From positions 186,001 through 250,000 of the forward strand of contig NZ_CABPSA010000008.1 in assembly GCF_902459615.1 (NCBI RefSeq): 64,000 nucleotides of DNA. The letters are read 5' to 3'. This document shows positions 44,400 through 52,927 of the stretch, one piece after another. Made by a program: the position numbers and the translations under genes. The stretch comes from Pandoraea commovens (GTDB lineage: Bacteria; Pseudomonadota; Gammaproteobacteria; Burkholderiales; Burkholderiaceae). The notes under the pieces are model-generated. The model was not told the origin of the DNA. It saw only the letters and a program-made list of their open reading frames with translations, and did not search any database. Each line of letters starts with the position of its first letter. The stretch's first letter is position 1.

Positions 44400-44915
44400 T
44401 CACTGGGGACGTTGAAAGTCGTTCTCGACCCAGGCGCGCGCACTGTTGCGCGAGAGCTTGAACGACGGTGGCACTTTGACCGTCGCAATCGTTTCGCCGA
44501 AGCGGTCGATGGCGCTCAGCATGGCGTAGGGATCGTAGTCGTCGGGCACGATATCGAGCGTGACGTCGATTTCGCCGTCCGGTCCGTCCACACTGATGCG
44601 CTTGTGCAACTGCGCGCGCAGTTGCTGTTCGTGACGCCGCAACACCTCGGCCGCCGTTTTCACCAGCGTATGGAACGCCCCGACGTCCAGCGGCTTCGGA
44701 TTCTTCTTGTCGCGCCCCATCGTCCACGGCCCCACGAGGGCGGGTTCCGACTCGCCGTCCTTGAACATCGCCACCGCCCAGCCGTCGTCCTCTTCGTTCT
44801 TGACGACCTTCGCCGTCCAACCGTCGTCGCGCCACAGGCGGGCTTCGTGGATGGCATCGGTGCTGCTGGTGTCGTCAGTCGGGATGTCTTCGGGTGTGGC
44901 GGAAGTTGCGGTCAC
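44400..44915 (-). CDS. Conserved hypothetical protein
   Basis: This is a 171-residue acidic cytosolic protein with a GTG start. It has a W-rich segment (RLWRDDGWTAKV, DDGWAVAMF), an ALVGPWTMGRDKKNPKPLD block and a helical middle. No catalytic motif, membrane segment or signal peptide is visible. Similar uncharacterised proteins seem common in Burkholderiales (impression, not checked). The gene is isolated: 207 bp downstream without a gene, and structured repeat copy C upstream. Confidence 0.65.
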   Translation of the reverse strand: MTATSATPEDIPTDDTSSTDAIHEARLWRDDGWTAKVVKNEEDDGWAVAMFKDGESEPALVGPWTMGRDKKNPKPLDVGAFHTLVKTAAEVLRRHEQQLRAQLHKRISVDGPDGEIDVTLDIVPDDYDPYAMLSAIDRFGETIATVKVPPSFKLSRNSARAWVENDFQRPQ

Positions 44916-45039
44916 TGTCTGAATTCGGGGTTTGGAAGTGAGATGGGTGTGAGCACGCGCTCACAAAGACGGCAATTTTACCGCGTCCGGCGATAGCACG
45001 GACACGTTCCCCGCCTTGCGTACTCCATAGGTTGGACCT

Positions 45040-45308
45040 AGGGCCTGTTCACACTAATTCCGGGCTCGTGAACGTGTTCTACCGGCTGGCTGGCAAGGCA
45101 CCGACAGCGCCGCTTGGTGGTCCCAAGCAAGCTGGCAGTAACGCGGCCAGACGGCCGGTAGGGCACGTTCCCTTTGGGTTGCCCACCCAAAGGGGCGATC
45201 GCTGCGTCATGATCCTCTCGAATATTCCCGATATTCGCTTCGGCTCATTCCTTGCGCTCGCCCCTTTGGCCGGGCAACACGAGCCCGGAATTAGTGTGAA
45301 CAGGCCCT
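45040..45308 (+). repeat. Structured repeat element, copy C (269 bp)
   Basis: Perfect 29-bp terminal inverted repeats (45040-45068 and 45280-45308) differ from copies A and B at several positions, yet the two ends remain exactly complementary. Inner hairpin II is well conserved. Hairpin I has decayed in the stem near CGACAGC but keeps the CTTGG-loop-CCAAG tip. It lies between the 171-residue hypothetical gene and an SDR gene ending at 45316. Confidence 0.85.
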
Positions 45309-45315
45309 AGAGGGC

Positions 45316-46077
45316 TCAGCCCTTCACCAGCCCGCCGTCAACGATGAGGTTCTGCCCCGTCACGGCGCGCGCCCACGGCGAGAGGAAGTACAGCACGGCG
45401 TCGGCGAACTCTTCCGGCGTCGTGACCTGGCGCAACGGCGTAAGGCTTGCGATCAGATCGAACACGGCTTCCGGCGTGGCGGCGCTGGCATCGGTTACAC
45501 GCAGAAGACCGCCCGATACCATGTTGACGGTGATGCCGTCGGGGCCGAGATCGTTGGATGCCGTGCGCGTGAGCGCGAGCAGGGCGGCCTTGGCGGTCGT
45601 GTAATCGTGATACGGCACGACCGGGTTCTGGAACAAGTTAGTGCCCACGTTCACGATGCGCCCGAACCCGGCTTCGCGCATGCCCGGCAGTGCGGCCTGC
45701 ATCGTGTTGAGCGCGCCTTTGACGGCCCCTTCGAGCTGCTGCGAGAAGCGCGACCAGGAGATGTCGGCGAGTTTGGGACGCGCGTCACCGTCGAAACGGA
45801 AGTCGGCCAGCGCGTTGTTGACGACCGACACGATGGGGCCGCCGATGCGTTCGTGGGCTTCGGCGAAGAGGCGGGCGACGGCCTTCTCGTCCGTGACGTC
45901 GGCCTGCAACGCGATGGCGCGATCGCCGAGCGACTCGGCCAGTTCGCGAGCGGCCACGTCGCTGCGCAGATAGTTGATGACGACGCCCGCGCCTTCACGC
46001 GCCACAGCGCGCGTAATGGCCGCGCCCAGTCCGCGTGCCCCACCCGTCACGAGTACCCACTGCGAATCCAGCTTCAT
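45316..46077 (-). CDS. SDR-family oxidoreductase (FabG-like)
   Basis: This is a 253-residue short-chain dehydrogenase with the cofactor motif TGGARGLG (residues 11-18) and catalytic YTTAK. Two hallmark positions deviate: the usual NNAG reads NNAL, and the catalytic serine 13 residues before the tyrosine is threonine. Activity is plausible but may be altered. It is annotated as a 3-oxoacyl-ACP reductase-like enzyme by family; the substrate is unknown. Its 3' end is 8 bp from structured repeat copy C. Confidence 0.83.
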   Translation of the reverse strand: MKLDSQWVLVTGGARGLGAAITRAVAREGAGVVINYLRSDVAARELAESLGDRAIALQADVTDEKAVARLFAEAHERIGGPIVSVVNNALADFRFDGDARPKLADISWSRFSQQLEGAVKGALNTMQAALPGMREAGFGRIVNVGTNLFQNPVVPYHDYTTAKAALLALTRTASNDLGPDGITVNMVSGGLLRVTDASAATPEAVFDLIASLTPLRQVTTPEEFADAVLYFLSPWARAVTGQNLIVDGGLVKG

Positions 46078-46155
46078 TCCGATCTCCCCCTAATCCCGCA
46101 AAAGGCGGTCATTATCGCGCGTTCCGCAGGATTGTTCTTCGGGGACGGAGGTGGC

Positions 46156-46890
46156 TCATTCGTTGGCGGTGGCGAGCGCGGCGAGCAGCACGACTGGCAA
46201 CAGCACGCTCCAGAAGCCCGCGCCGTGATACGCGAAGCCGCCAAGGATGGCGCCGACGGCGAAGGCGGCCAGTGCAGGCAACATTTTGCGCAGCCGCGTT
46301 CTGGCGGCCTTGTCGTCGCCGCAGTTGCCGCTGGCGAGTTCCACCATGTCGATCACGATCTGCGTGGTGTTGCCGGTCATGATGGTGGTCGGGGCGAGGT
46401 CGGCGAGCACCAGCCGTCCGATGGCGTTCTGAATCGCCAGCGCGGCGACGCCGAACATGCCGGAGAGAATGGCGAGCGGCGCGTCGGCCGAGAGAATCGG
46501 CTGCGCAGCCATGCCGATGATCATGAACCCCAGCAGCAGCAACGTCTGCAAGATCAGCAACAGCCGGAGCGGACGACGGTCGGTGTTCGCAAAGCCCTGC
46601 ACGATGAGCTTGACCATCGCGACGAAAATGACGAACACCGGCAAAGCGAGCAACTTGGCGAGCACGCCGACGTGGGTGCTGGCGACCAGTTGCACACCGA
46701 TCATCACGAAGTTGCCGGTCACGTGCGCCGTGAAGAGGCCGAACAGCGCGATGAAGCCGACCACGTCGATATAACCGGCGACAAACGCGAGTGTCATGCC
46801 GATGGCGGTGGGTTTGGAAAATTGGCTCACCCAACTGCGGGCGAGCGTGGCGGCCTCGGTCGGCGTGGGGATGTGGCGGGGAGTACCCAT
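46156..46890 (-). CDS. DUF1275 (YoaK-like) membrane protein
   Basis: This is a 244-residue integral membrane protein with about six hydrophobic segments. AGGAG precedes ATG 46890; the in-frame extension to 47007 is rejected because it is rich in Arg/His and lacks a ribosome site. FVAGYIDVVGFIALFGLFTAHVTGNF is the family hallmark, and GNTTQIVID follows mid-protein. The function is not established; a transporter role is often assumed. The SDR gene lies 78 bp downstream on the same strand. Confidence 0.83.
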   Translation of the reverse strand: MGTPRHIPTPTEAATLARSWVSQFSKPTAIGMTLAFVAGYIDVVGFIALFGLFTAHVTGNFVMIGVQLVASTHVGVLAKLLALPVFVIFVAMVKLIVQGFANTDRRPLRLLLILQTLLLLGFMIIGMAAQPILSADAPLAILSGMFGVAALAIQNAIGRLVLADLAPTTIMTGNTTQIVIDMVELASGNCGDDKAARTRLRKMLPALAAFAVGAILGGFAYHGAGFWSVLLPVVLLAALATANE

Positions 46891-47177
46891 GACGGCTCCT
46901 GTGTCGGCATGCGTGGCAGATGGCGTCCCGTGCAGCGTGCAGGGGTGGCCTCGATACTTGCGTGCCCGAAGGGGGCGTCTGTCCGGCCCCGGACGCTGAT
47001 GAAGCATATCACCGGCCTGCTACGCCGGACGCCACTTCGACCCGCTATACTGCCTCACACCGTCGGTCCGGCGCGACCGTCCGAACGTCTTATTGCATCG
47101 CGTGGCCTCGGTTGCATTGTCCACATCGCCGACATGAACGTCACCGGCCACGCGGCCCACATCGACAGGAGATTTTC

Positions 47178-47603
47178 ATGAAGACCAGTGCCCGCAACCA
47201 ATTCAACGGCAAAGTGATTTCGCTGCAACGCGGTGCAGTGAACGACGAAGTCACGCTGCGCATGGACGCGGGGCAGGAGATCGTTGCCGTCATCACGCAT
47301 GAGAGCACGGTGAATCTGGGTCTGAAGGAAGGGAGTGACGCGGTGGCGCTGATCAAGGCTTCGTCGGTGATCGTGATGGTCGATGCCGACGCGAGCAAGG
47401 TCTCCACGCGCAACGTGATCACCGGCAAGGTCTCGCGCGTCGAGACGGGCGCAGTGAACAGCGAAGTTGAAATTGTGGCCGACAGCGGTGCGATCATTGC
47501 CGCCATCGTGACGAACGAAAGCGTGAAGCGTCTGGGCCTGACGGCCGGTCGCGCTGCCGCCGCGCTGGTCAAGGCGTCGAGCGTGATTCTGGCCGTCGCC
47601 TGA
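47178..47603 (+). CDS. Molybdenum-pterin/molybdate-binding protein (molbindin, two Mop domains)
   Basis: This 141-residue cytosolic protein consists of two tandem TOBE/Mop domains, each starting ARNQFNGKVISLQRGAVNDEV-like or TRNVITGKVSRVETGAVNSEV-like and containing the SSVI ligand segment. Molbindins bind and store molybdate as oligomers. AGGAG lies before the ATG. It is followed 37 bp later by a nifQ-like gene, making a two-gene molybdenum-handling unit. No molybdate transporter or molybdoenzyme is seen nearby. Confidence 0.9.
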   Translation: MKTSARNQFNGKVISLQRGAVNDEVTLRMDAGQEIVAVITHESTVNLGLKEGSDAVALIKASSVIVMVDADASKVSTRNVITGKVSRVETGAVNSEVEIVADSGAIIAAIVTNESVKRLGLTAGRAAAALVKASSVILAVA

Positions 47604-47640
47604 GTTACTTAGTTCTGAAGAACTGCCTGAACGTAAGGCG

Positions 47641-48234
47641 ATGTCATTCATGCACGGTCTCACACTGACGCCTTCGCATGCACGCCCCGAGGCGGTGTTG
47701 TTCGCCTCGCTCCTCGCGGCCAATGCTACGCCCGAGCGCCTTGCGCGTCTCGGGCTGTCGGGGGCGGCGCTGGCGACGTTGCTGCGTCGTCACTTTCTTC
47801 CTGCGTCCGACACTTGGCAGATGCTTGCCTCGACATTACCGACGCCCGCGTGGACGTCGCATGCCATCTTCGTCGTCGAGATGAAGGAGGTGTTGCGCCG
47901 TCGCGCCGATCCGATGCTGCATCCGGTCGACGCGGCCGACATGGCGACGATCCTCGCCACGGCGTGTCTGCGGCCCGACCATCTCTGGCGCGATCTGGGC
48001 CTGACGGGGCGCGACGACGTCACCGCGCTGCTGTCACACTTCTTCCCGACGTTGGTCGCCGAGAATACGGCGAATCTGCGATGGAAGCGATTCCTCGCCG
48101 AAGCTTGCGCGCACGCCTACGGACGACCACCCGCACCCGCGCCGGGTTGCCCCGGCTGTGAGGCCTATGGCGAGTGCTACGCGCACTTGCGCCAGACCAT
48201 CACCCCGATCGATACGGACTCGACGCGTCGTTGA
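47641..48234 (+). CDS. nifQ: NifQ-like molybdenum-donor protein
   Basis: This 197-residue protein has NifQ-family marks: LWRDLGLTGRDDVTALLSHFFP, NLRWKRFLAEACAHAYG and a C-terminal CPGCEAYGEC cluster. NifQ carries an Fe-Mo-S cluster and donates Mo for FeMo-cofactor synthesis in diazotrophs. The usual C-x4-C-x2-C-x5-C motif is incomplete here: the first cysteine position is alanine, leaving C-x2-C-x5-C. No other nif gene is visible, so a role outside nitrogen fixation, with the adjacent molbindin, is inferred. Confidence 0.82.
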   Translation: MSFMHGLTLTPSHARPEAVLFASLLAANATPERLARLGLSGAALATLLRRHFLPASDTWQMLASTLPTPAWTSHAIFVVEMKEVLRRRADPMLHPVDAADMATILATACLRPDHLWRDLGLTGRDDVTALLSHFFPTLVAENTANLRWKRFLAEACAHAYGRPPAPAPGCPGCEAYGECYAHLRQTITPIDTDSTRR

Positions 48235-48244
48235 CACCGACACC

Positions 48245-49066
48245 TTATTGGCCGATCTCTCGCCCCGGCATCGGACTGCGGTGCGTCGCGAGACGCTCAT
48301 GAAACATATCGGTCACAAGCACCATGACGTCCTGTGCCATGCCGCCCATGCGCACACTCGACGTTTGGATGGCTTGCTCATCGGTCTTTCCGCTCCCGAC
48401 CAGCGCTTCGCGCCACGCCTTCTCGACCAGGATGCCGAGTGCGTGGGATTCGTCGCAGCTCGCGCCATTGCGGTTCATGCCGACGAACTCCAACGCTTCG
48501 ACGAGCGTAGGTGAGCTTTCCAAGTAAGTTTTTTTGGTACTGAGGTCATGGAAGACAACGTCGTCTTCTTCCACGCTTGCCCGAGGCGGACGCAGCAGGT
48601 GGCCGGTTTCCATTTCAACGCGCATGAACGCCGACAGTAGCGACTCGTCGCCGTGATGCGTCCTCAGCAAAATCTGCGCCATGTCGTCGACGTTCAGCGG
48701 CTTCTCTCCGCGTGCGGACCAGTCCGGAGCGGCGAGCACGACGCAGTCGCCGATCATGAAATACGGATCGCCGCTATCGCCCGCACACCACTTCAACTGA
48801 TCCCTGTGTTCCGGTTCGATACAACGCAACAGATCGAGAAATGCGTCGATTTGCGCGCTGGACGACGGGGTGGTGGCCAGCGTGTGAATCGCGGTCATCG
48901 CAGTGACCTTGTTCGTGCCGAAGAACCAATCCTTGATGCGCTCCCACAAGCTGGTCAATGCGTAGTCGACGCCGGTTTTCGTGCACATCGTGACGGTCTC
49001 GGCATCGAGACCGTGCGGGATATTGCCAATCAGATTTATCGGCGAATTCGTTGCTGAAACGGTCAT
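48245..49066 (-). CDS. Putative type III effector-like protein, paralogue 1 (WEK-type N-terminus)
   Basis: This 273-residue protein (ATG 49066, AAGGAAG upstream) has no signal peptide. From residue 41 it reads WERIKDWFFGTNK, resembling the WEK(I/M)xxFF translocation motif shared by Salmonella effectors such as SifA and SseJ; the following segment also resembles the SifA N-terminal domain (LLRCIEPEHRDQL). The rest is unrecognised and includes SPTLVEALEFVGMNRN and a C-terminal VTDMFHER shared with paralogue 2. It is last of three tandem genes on this strand. Effector status is inference; no secretion machinery lies in the window. Confidence 0.6.
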   Translation of the reverse strand: MTVSATNSPINLIGNIPHGLDAETVTMCTKTGVDYALTSLWERIKDWFFGTNKVTAMTAIHTLATTPSSSAQIDAFLDLLRCIEPEHRDQLKWCAGDSGDPYFMIGDCVVLAAPDWSARGEKPLNVDDMAQILLRTHHGDESLLSAFMRVEMETGHLLRPPRASVEEDDVVFHDLSTKKTYLESSPTLVEALEFVGMNRNGASCDESHALGILVEKAWREALVGSGKTDEQAIQTSSVRMGGMAQDVMVLVTDMFHERLATHRSPMPGREIGQ

Positions 49067-49119
49067 TGCAAACACTTCCTTCGTTGTTACGTGAATTCTT
49101 CATCTGACGGTGATGTCGA

Positions 49120-49938
49120 TCAGGCAGCGCGATTGAATGGGTTGACGTGCAGGTTGAGTGACAGGGCGGTCCGCTTTAGATGCTCGCGATCGTGGAACAT
49201 ATCGGTCACCAGACACATCAGGTTCTCGGCATTGCGCGACATCACGGCGGCCTTGTCGTCGTCCTCACCGCCAAGGGCCTGTTCGACGGCTAGCCGGAGT
49301 TGGTAGGCAAGCTCCCCGTCGTCGTCATTTCGATGCAGGCCGATGAGTTCCAGTGCGTCGACAAGCGACGGTGAGCGTCCCAGAAACCACTGTTGTGCGT
49401 CGAGCATTCGATCTGCGTTCACTTCGGCCTTTGCCTCAGGGAGCCCTTCCTCGCGCGCCGCTTCGACAATGCGACAGAGACCGACCTCGCGCAGCGTCTC
49501 CAGCACCGGCATTCCCTTGTATCGAAGCGACAGCAGCAGCTTTGCCATATCGGTCACGCTCGGCGGCGGCTCCGAGGGCACCTGAGACGCCCAGTCGACC
49601 TTCGATGGGACGACGTACCCGCCGATCTGGAAGGCGGGGCGTTCTTGTTCGCCGATGAGCCACGCCAACTGCTGACGATGTTCGGGCTCGACGTAGCGAA
49701 GCAGCTCGAGATACGACGTCTGCATCACAGCGGTCGTTTCGGCGTTCAGCATCCGATACAGCGCCAGTTTTGCGTCCACGCGATGCGTGCCGAAAAACCA
49801 GTCCTTGATGCGTCCCCAGAGGCTTTCCAGGTCCTTCTCGGTGCGCGCGTTCGTGCACTCATCGATGTTCTTCGCGCTGAGGCTGGACGCGGAGTCGCCG
49901 CAGAGTAAGAGTACGGGCGAGGACGAGTTCGTGATCAT
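49120..49938 (-). CDS. Putative type III effector-like protein, paralogue 2 (WEK-type N-terminus)
   Basis: This 272-residue protein starts at ATG 49938 (AAGGAA upstream). WGRIKDWFFGTHR begins at residue 41, exactly as in paralogue 1, and LLRYVEPEHRQQLAW follows. Shared C-terminal blocks are SPSLVDALELIGLHRN and CLVTDMFHDR. No signal peptide or membrane segment is seen. It lies 53 bp upstream of paralogue 1 in transcription order. The fixed motif position in all three proteins suggests an N-terminal targeting module. Function is unknown. Confidence 0.6.
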   Translation of the reverse strand: MITNSSSPVLLLCGDSASSLSAKNIDECTNARTEKDLESLWGRIKDWFFGTHRVDAKLALYRMLNAETTAVMQTSYLELLRYVEPEHRQQLAWLIGEQERPAFQIGGYVVPSKVDWASQVPSEPPPSVTDMAKLLLSLRYKGMPVLETLREVGLCRIVEAAREEGLPEAKAEVNADRMLDAQQWFLGRSPSLVDALELIGLHRNDDDGELAYQLRLAVEQALGGEDDDKAAVMSRNAENLMCLVTDMFHDREHLKRTALSLNLHVNPFNRAA

Positions 49939-50008
49939 GGCGATGATTCCTTTGCAATGCGTTTCCAATCTTGAGGCCGCTGGGTTGCGCTATTTACACA
50001 GTGACTGC

Positions 50009-50755
50009 TTAGTAGCGATCCTTGAGCGTCGTCGCGAGCTTGCATAGCTGCTCGGCATTACGGCCGATCTCGCTGCTCACGGGTATGCGGGTACCGTTGA
50101 TCTCGATCATCAGCGCGTTGATCGCGGCCCTTACGCGCGCACTGAGGCCAGGAATTTCGTCGTCGCGATGCAGGCGCATGATTTGCAGGGCGTCGAGCAG
50201 CGTCGGCATGGCGCTCAGCTGCCGCTGGCATCTCCCGACCGTCATGGCACAATGCGGTGCATTCGTCAGATCGTATAGCGGCAGTCCGAAGTGGTCGCCT
50301 CCCGTGAGCACATGATGGCCGTCGAACCGAAGGCTGAGCAGCAGATGGCAACTGTCTTCGAAGTCCATCCACGTGGTGTGCTTCATGTAGTCGACGACGT
50401 CGTGCGCGGGCGAGAAGACAGGATCGCCGACCTGGAAACCGATGACTTCGTGACTTGAGATATGCCATTGCAGGCGGTGCATATCCTCGGGGGCGACGTA
50501 GCGCAGCAGTGCGGCGAATGCGCCGACCTGCTCGTCCATGGTTTTCGGGTGTGCCAGTCGAAACAGCGCGCGTTGTGCAGCTTCCTTGTGCGTGCCCAGG
50601 AAGAAGTCCTTGACCTGGCCCCAGGCGCTCATGAGTGCCTTCTCGCTTTCGGCGTCCCTGCACGTCTGGATCGTCTCCTCGCTCAATGCGCACGCGAAGT
50701 GGCCGGAGAGCGTTGGCGGAAGAGAAAGAGGGGCGGAAGGCGTCGAACTCGCCAT
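50009..50755 (-). CDS. Putative type III effector-like protein, paralogue 3 (WEK-type N-terminus)
   Basis: This 248-residue protein is the first gene of the tandem trio in transcription order (ATG 50755, AAGGA upstream). WGQVKDFFLGTHKEAA begins at residue 45. Its FF matches the effector motif more exactly than the WF of the other two copies, although V replaces I/M. LLRYVAPEDMHRLQW and MPTLLDALQIMRLHRDD align with the paralogues. The middle is the most divergent. No regulatory box of the Ralstonia hrp type was found in the upstream 200 bp. Confidence 0.58.
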   Translation of the reverse strand: MASSTPSAPLSLPPTLSGHFACALSEETIQTCRDAESEKALMSAWGQVKDFFLGTHKEAAQRALFRLAHPKTMDEQVGAFAALLRYVAPEDMHRLQWHISSHEVIGFQVGDPVFSPAHDVVDYMKHTTWMDFEDSCHLLLSLRFDGHHVLTGGDHFGLPLYDLTNAPHCAMTVGRCQRQLSAMPTLLDALQIMRLHRDDEIPGLSARVRAAINALMIEINGTRIPVSSEIGRNAEQLCKLATTLKDRY

Positions 50756-50966
50756 GCGATGAAATCCTTGTGTCGTGATGGGGGGGGCGAGTCGTCGTTG
50801 CGCCGCTGCCCCGGGCCATTAATTTTGCGCAAATGTCCGGGTGGCGAATTCCAGAAATCGCCCGGTGCGCGGCAAGAAAATTCCTGCGCTGATAGCATGT
50901 GCTTTTGCCCGCATTTCCCCCTTACCCGCGCATTGCGCAATGGGTCATCTCCCGAGGAGTTCCCCG

Positions 50967-51488
50967 ATGTCCATCACCCTCTATCGCGCCACGATTCCCG
51001 TTTATCTCCGTGGCCTGACCGTCATGGCCGACTACATCAAGAAGGCGCGCGCGCATTGCGAAGCGACGTCGACCGACCCGGATTCGATTCTCAAGGCGAA
51101 GCTCGCGCCGGACATGCTCGACTTCGTCGCGCAGGTGCAGCGCGTGAGCGATACGGCAAAGTTCGCGGTGTCGCGCATCACGGGCGTCGAGTCGCCAAAG
51201 TTCGAAGATACGGAGACGACGTTCGATCAATTGCGGGACCGCATCGCCAATACCGAGGCATACATTGCGGGCATTCTCGAAGACCGTTTCGACGGGGCGG
51301 AGTCGCGCCCGGTCACGCTGAAGTTCAAGACGCAGCAGACCACGATGGACGCCGTCGACTATCTGTTCAAGTTCGCGCTGCCGAACTTCTATTTCCACGT
51401 GACGACGACGCACGACCTGCTGCGTGCGCAAGGTGTGGAAGTGGGCAAGATGGACTATCTGGGACCGTTCGAGATGCAGCCGGTCTGA
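50967..51488 (+). CDS. DUF1993-family protein
   Basis: This is a 173-residue protein starting MSITLYRATIPVYLRGL at ATG 50967, with GAGGAG upstream. It is helical and conserved through LKFKTQQTTMDAVDYLFKFALPNFYFHVTTTHDLLR; the His-containing C-terminal block recalls the DinB-like four-helix fold. The biochemical role is unknown. It is divergent from the effector-like trio and convergent with the GNAT gene across a strong terminator. Confidence 0.85.
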   Translation: MSITLYRATIPVYLRGLTVMADYIKKARAHCEATSTDPDSILKAKLAPDMLDFVAQVQRVSDTAKFAVSRITGVESPKFEDTETTFDQLRDRIANTEAYIAGILEDRFDGAESRPVTLKFKTQQTTMDAVDYLFKFALPNFYFHVTTTHDLLRAQGVEVGKMDYLGPFEMQPV

Positions 51489-51534
51489 GGTCTTGACGAC
51501 GCGCGCCGCGTTGCTGGCGTGCGCGTGCAGGAAG

Positions 51535-51574
51535 CGAGCGCGCCGACGAGGAAAAGTGTCGGCGCGCTCGTTTT
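51535..51574. terminator. Strong bidirectional terminator
   Basis: CGAGCGCGCCGAC and GTCGGCGCGCTCG form a perfect 13-bp stem around a 10-base loop. TTTTCGTTT follows on the plus strand, and AAAA-type loop sequence is present. It separates the convergent DUF1993 and GNAT genes. Confidence 0.85.
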
Positions 51575-51596
51575 CGTTTGGGTGACGGCTGGCAGT

Positions 51597-52124
51597 TCAG
51601 TGCGTGGCGATCGGCAGATACATGCGAATGTCGTCGCAGAAGCCGTTGCCTACGCGCATGGCGTCGGGCTCGCGGCCGATCTCCACGAAGCCGAAAGACT
51701 GGTAGAGCGTAAGCGCTGCACGATTGTCGGCGTTCACCTGAAGGGTGAGATGGCGCAGCCCGGGCTGTGAGCGTGCGAGGGCAAGGGCCGCGTCGAGGAG
51801 CGCTCGGCCAACGCCGCGCCCGACGGCGTCCGTATGGACGTACATGCCCCAAAGGAAGCCGACGTGCGCGAAGTTCGCACGTGTCTGGCGTCCCAGGCCG
51901 ACCACGCCCACAAGCCGCTCGTTTTCGAACGCACCGAAAACGCCCGTGTCCGGGCGCACTGTCAGCCACTCGCGCACCCGTTCGACCGGCCAGTCCTTTT
52001 CTTCGGCATAGCTCGATCCGAACGCCTCCGGATGCGCCTGCAAACCGGAAAGACGCAATGCCTGAAACGCGAGTGCGTCGGCGGGAACGAGCCGACGCAC
52101 CTGAACCGACGAACCTGTCTTCAT
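51597..52124 (-). CDS. GNAT-family N-acetyltransferase
   Basis: This is a 175-residue acetyltransferase with the acetyl-CoA-binding motif VHTDAVGRGVGRALLDAAL (about residues 96-114) and the C-terminal NADNRAALTLYQSFGF motif typical of GNAT fold strands 6-7. It starts MKTGSSVQVRRLVPAD at ATG 52124. That ATG overlaps the stop of the upstream DJ-1-type gene by 4 bp, so the two are translationally coupled. The acceptor substrate is unknown. Confidence 0.88.
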   Translation of the reverse strand: MKTGSSVQVRRLVPADALAFQALRLSGLQAHPEAFGSSYAEEKDWPVERVREWLTVRPDTGVFGAFENERLVGVVGLGRQTRANFAHVGFLWGMYVHTDAVGRGVGRALLDAALALARSQPGLRHLTLQVNADNRAALTLYQSFGFVEIGREPDAMRVGNGFCDDIRMYLPIATH

Positions 52125-52810
52125 GGCAGGCGCGGCTCCATCATTGCCAGCACCGTACGTGCGGCCTCTTCCGATGAGGCGGGGTTCTGCCCGGTGACGA
52201 GGCGTCCGTCGCCGACAACATGGGATTCCCAGTTGCCACCTTTCTCGTATAGCCCGCCCAGCCGCTTGAGTTCGTCTTCCACGAGGAACGGCACGACGTC
52301 GGTGAGGCCGACGGCGGCCTCTTCGTCGTTGGTGAATCCGGTGACGTGCCGTCCGCGTACGAGCGGTTCGCCGTTCGCCGCGCGCACCTGACGCAGCACG
52401 CCCGGCGCATGACACACAAAGCCGATGGCTTTGCCTGCGCGCTCGAAGGCTTCGATCAGATGAATGGAGTGAGGGTCTTGCGCGAGGTCCCAGAGCGGGC
52501 CGTGGCCGCCGGGGTAGAAGACGGCATCGTAGTCGTCGGCGTTGACGTCGGCGAGTTTGAGCGTGCTGGCGAGCGCCTTCTGTGCGTCGGGGTCTTCGCG
52601 AAAGCGCCGGGTGGCTTCCGTTTGCGCGTCCGGCTCGTCGCTCTTGGGATCGAGTGGCGGCTGGCCACCGGCCGGCGAGGCGAGCGTGACGGCGAGTCCT
52701 TCGTCGATGAATACGTAGTACGGCGAGGCGAATTCTTCGAGCCAGAAGCCGGTCTTCTTGCCCGTGTCGCCCAGGCGGTCGTGCGAGGTCAGAACCATCA
52801 GGATGTTCAT
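52121..52810 (-). CDS. DJ-1/PfpI-superfamily protein (Hsp31-like, class I glutamine amidotransferase fold)
   Basis: This is a 229-residue protein with the nucleophile elbow FVCHAPG (C133-H134), GGHGPLWDL and an N-terminal GFWLEEFASPYYVF helix typical of the Hsp31/glyoxalase III branch. Likely roles are methylglyoxal detoxification or protein deglycation/chaperone function; the family is debated. GGGAGA precedes ATG 52810. It is in an operon with the GNAT gene and divergent from a glutathione S-transferase gene, suggesting a stress-response group. Confidence 0.87.
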   Translation of the reverse strand: MNILMVLTSHDRLGDTGKKTGFWLEEFASPYYVFIDEGLAVTLASPAGGQPPLDPKSDEPDAQTEATRRFREDPDAQKALASTLKLADVNADDYDAVFYPGGHGPLWDLAQDPHSIHLIEAFERAGKAIGFVCHAPGVLRQVRAANGEPLVRGRHVTGFTNDEEAAVGLTDVVPFLVEDELKRLGGLYEKGGNWESHVVGDGRLVTGQNPASSEEAARTVLAMMEPRLP

Positions 52811-52927
52811 GAAACGTCTCCCTGTCGAATCGGCCATGCGAATCATTCTACCCGTCATGTATGATCGACGAAACCGGCCATAACGGCACCATAACGGCGA
52901 TGAGCGCCTCGAACCTTGGAGCGAGAC

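Noticed and set aside
45607-47181. Plus-strand frame of 524 codons
   Set aside because: It runs antisense through the SDR and DUF1275 genes; the translation is low-complexity and rich in His, Arg and Glu, with no domain.
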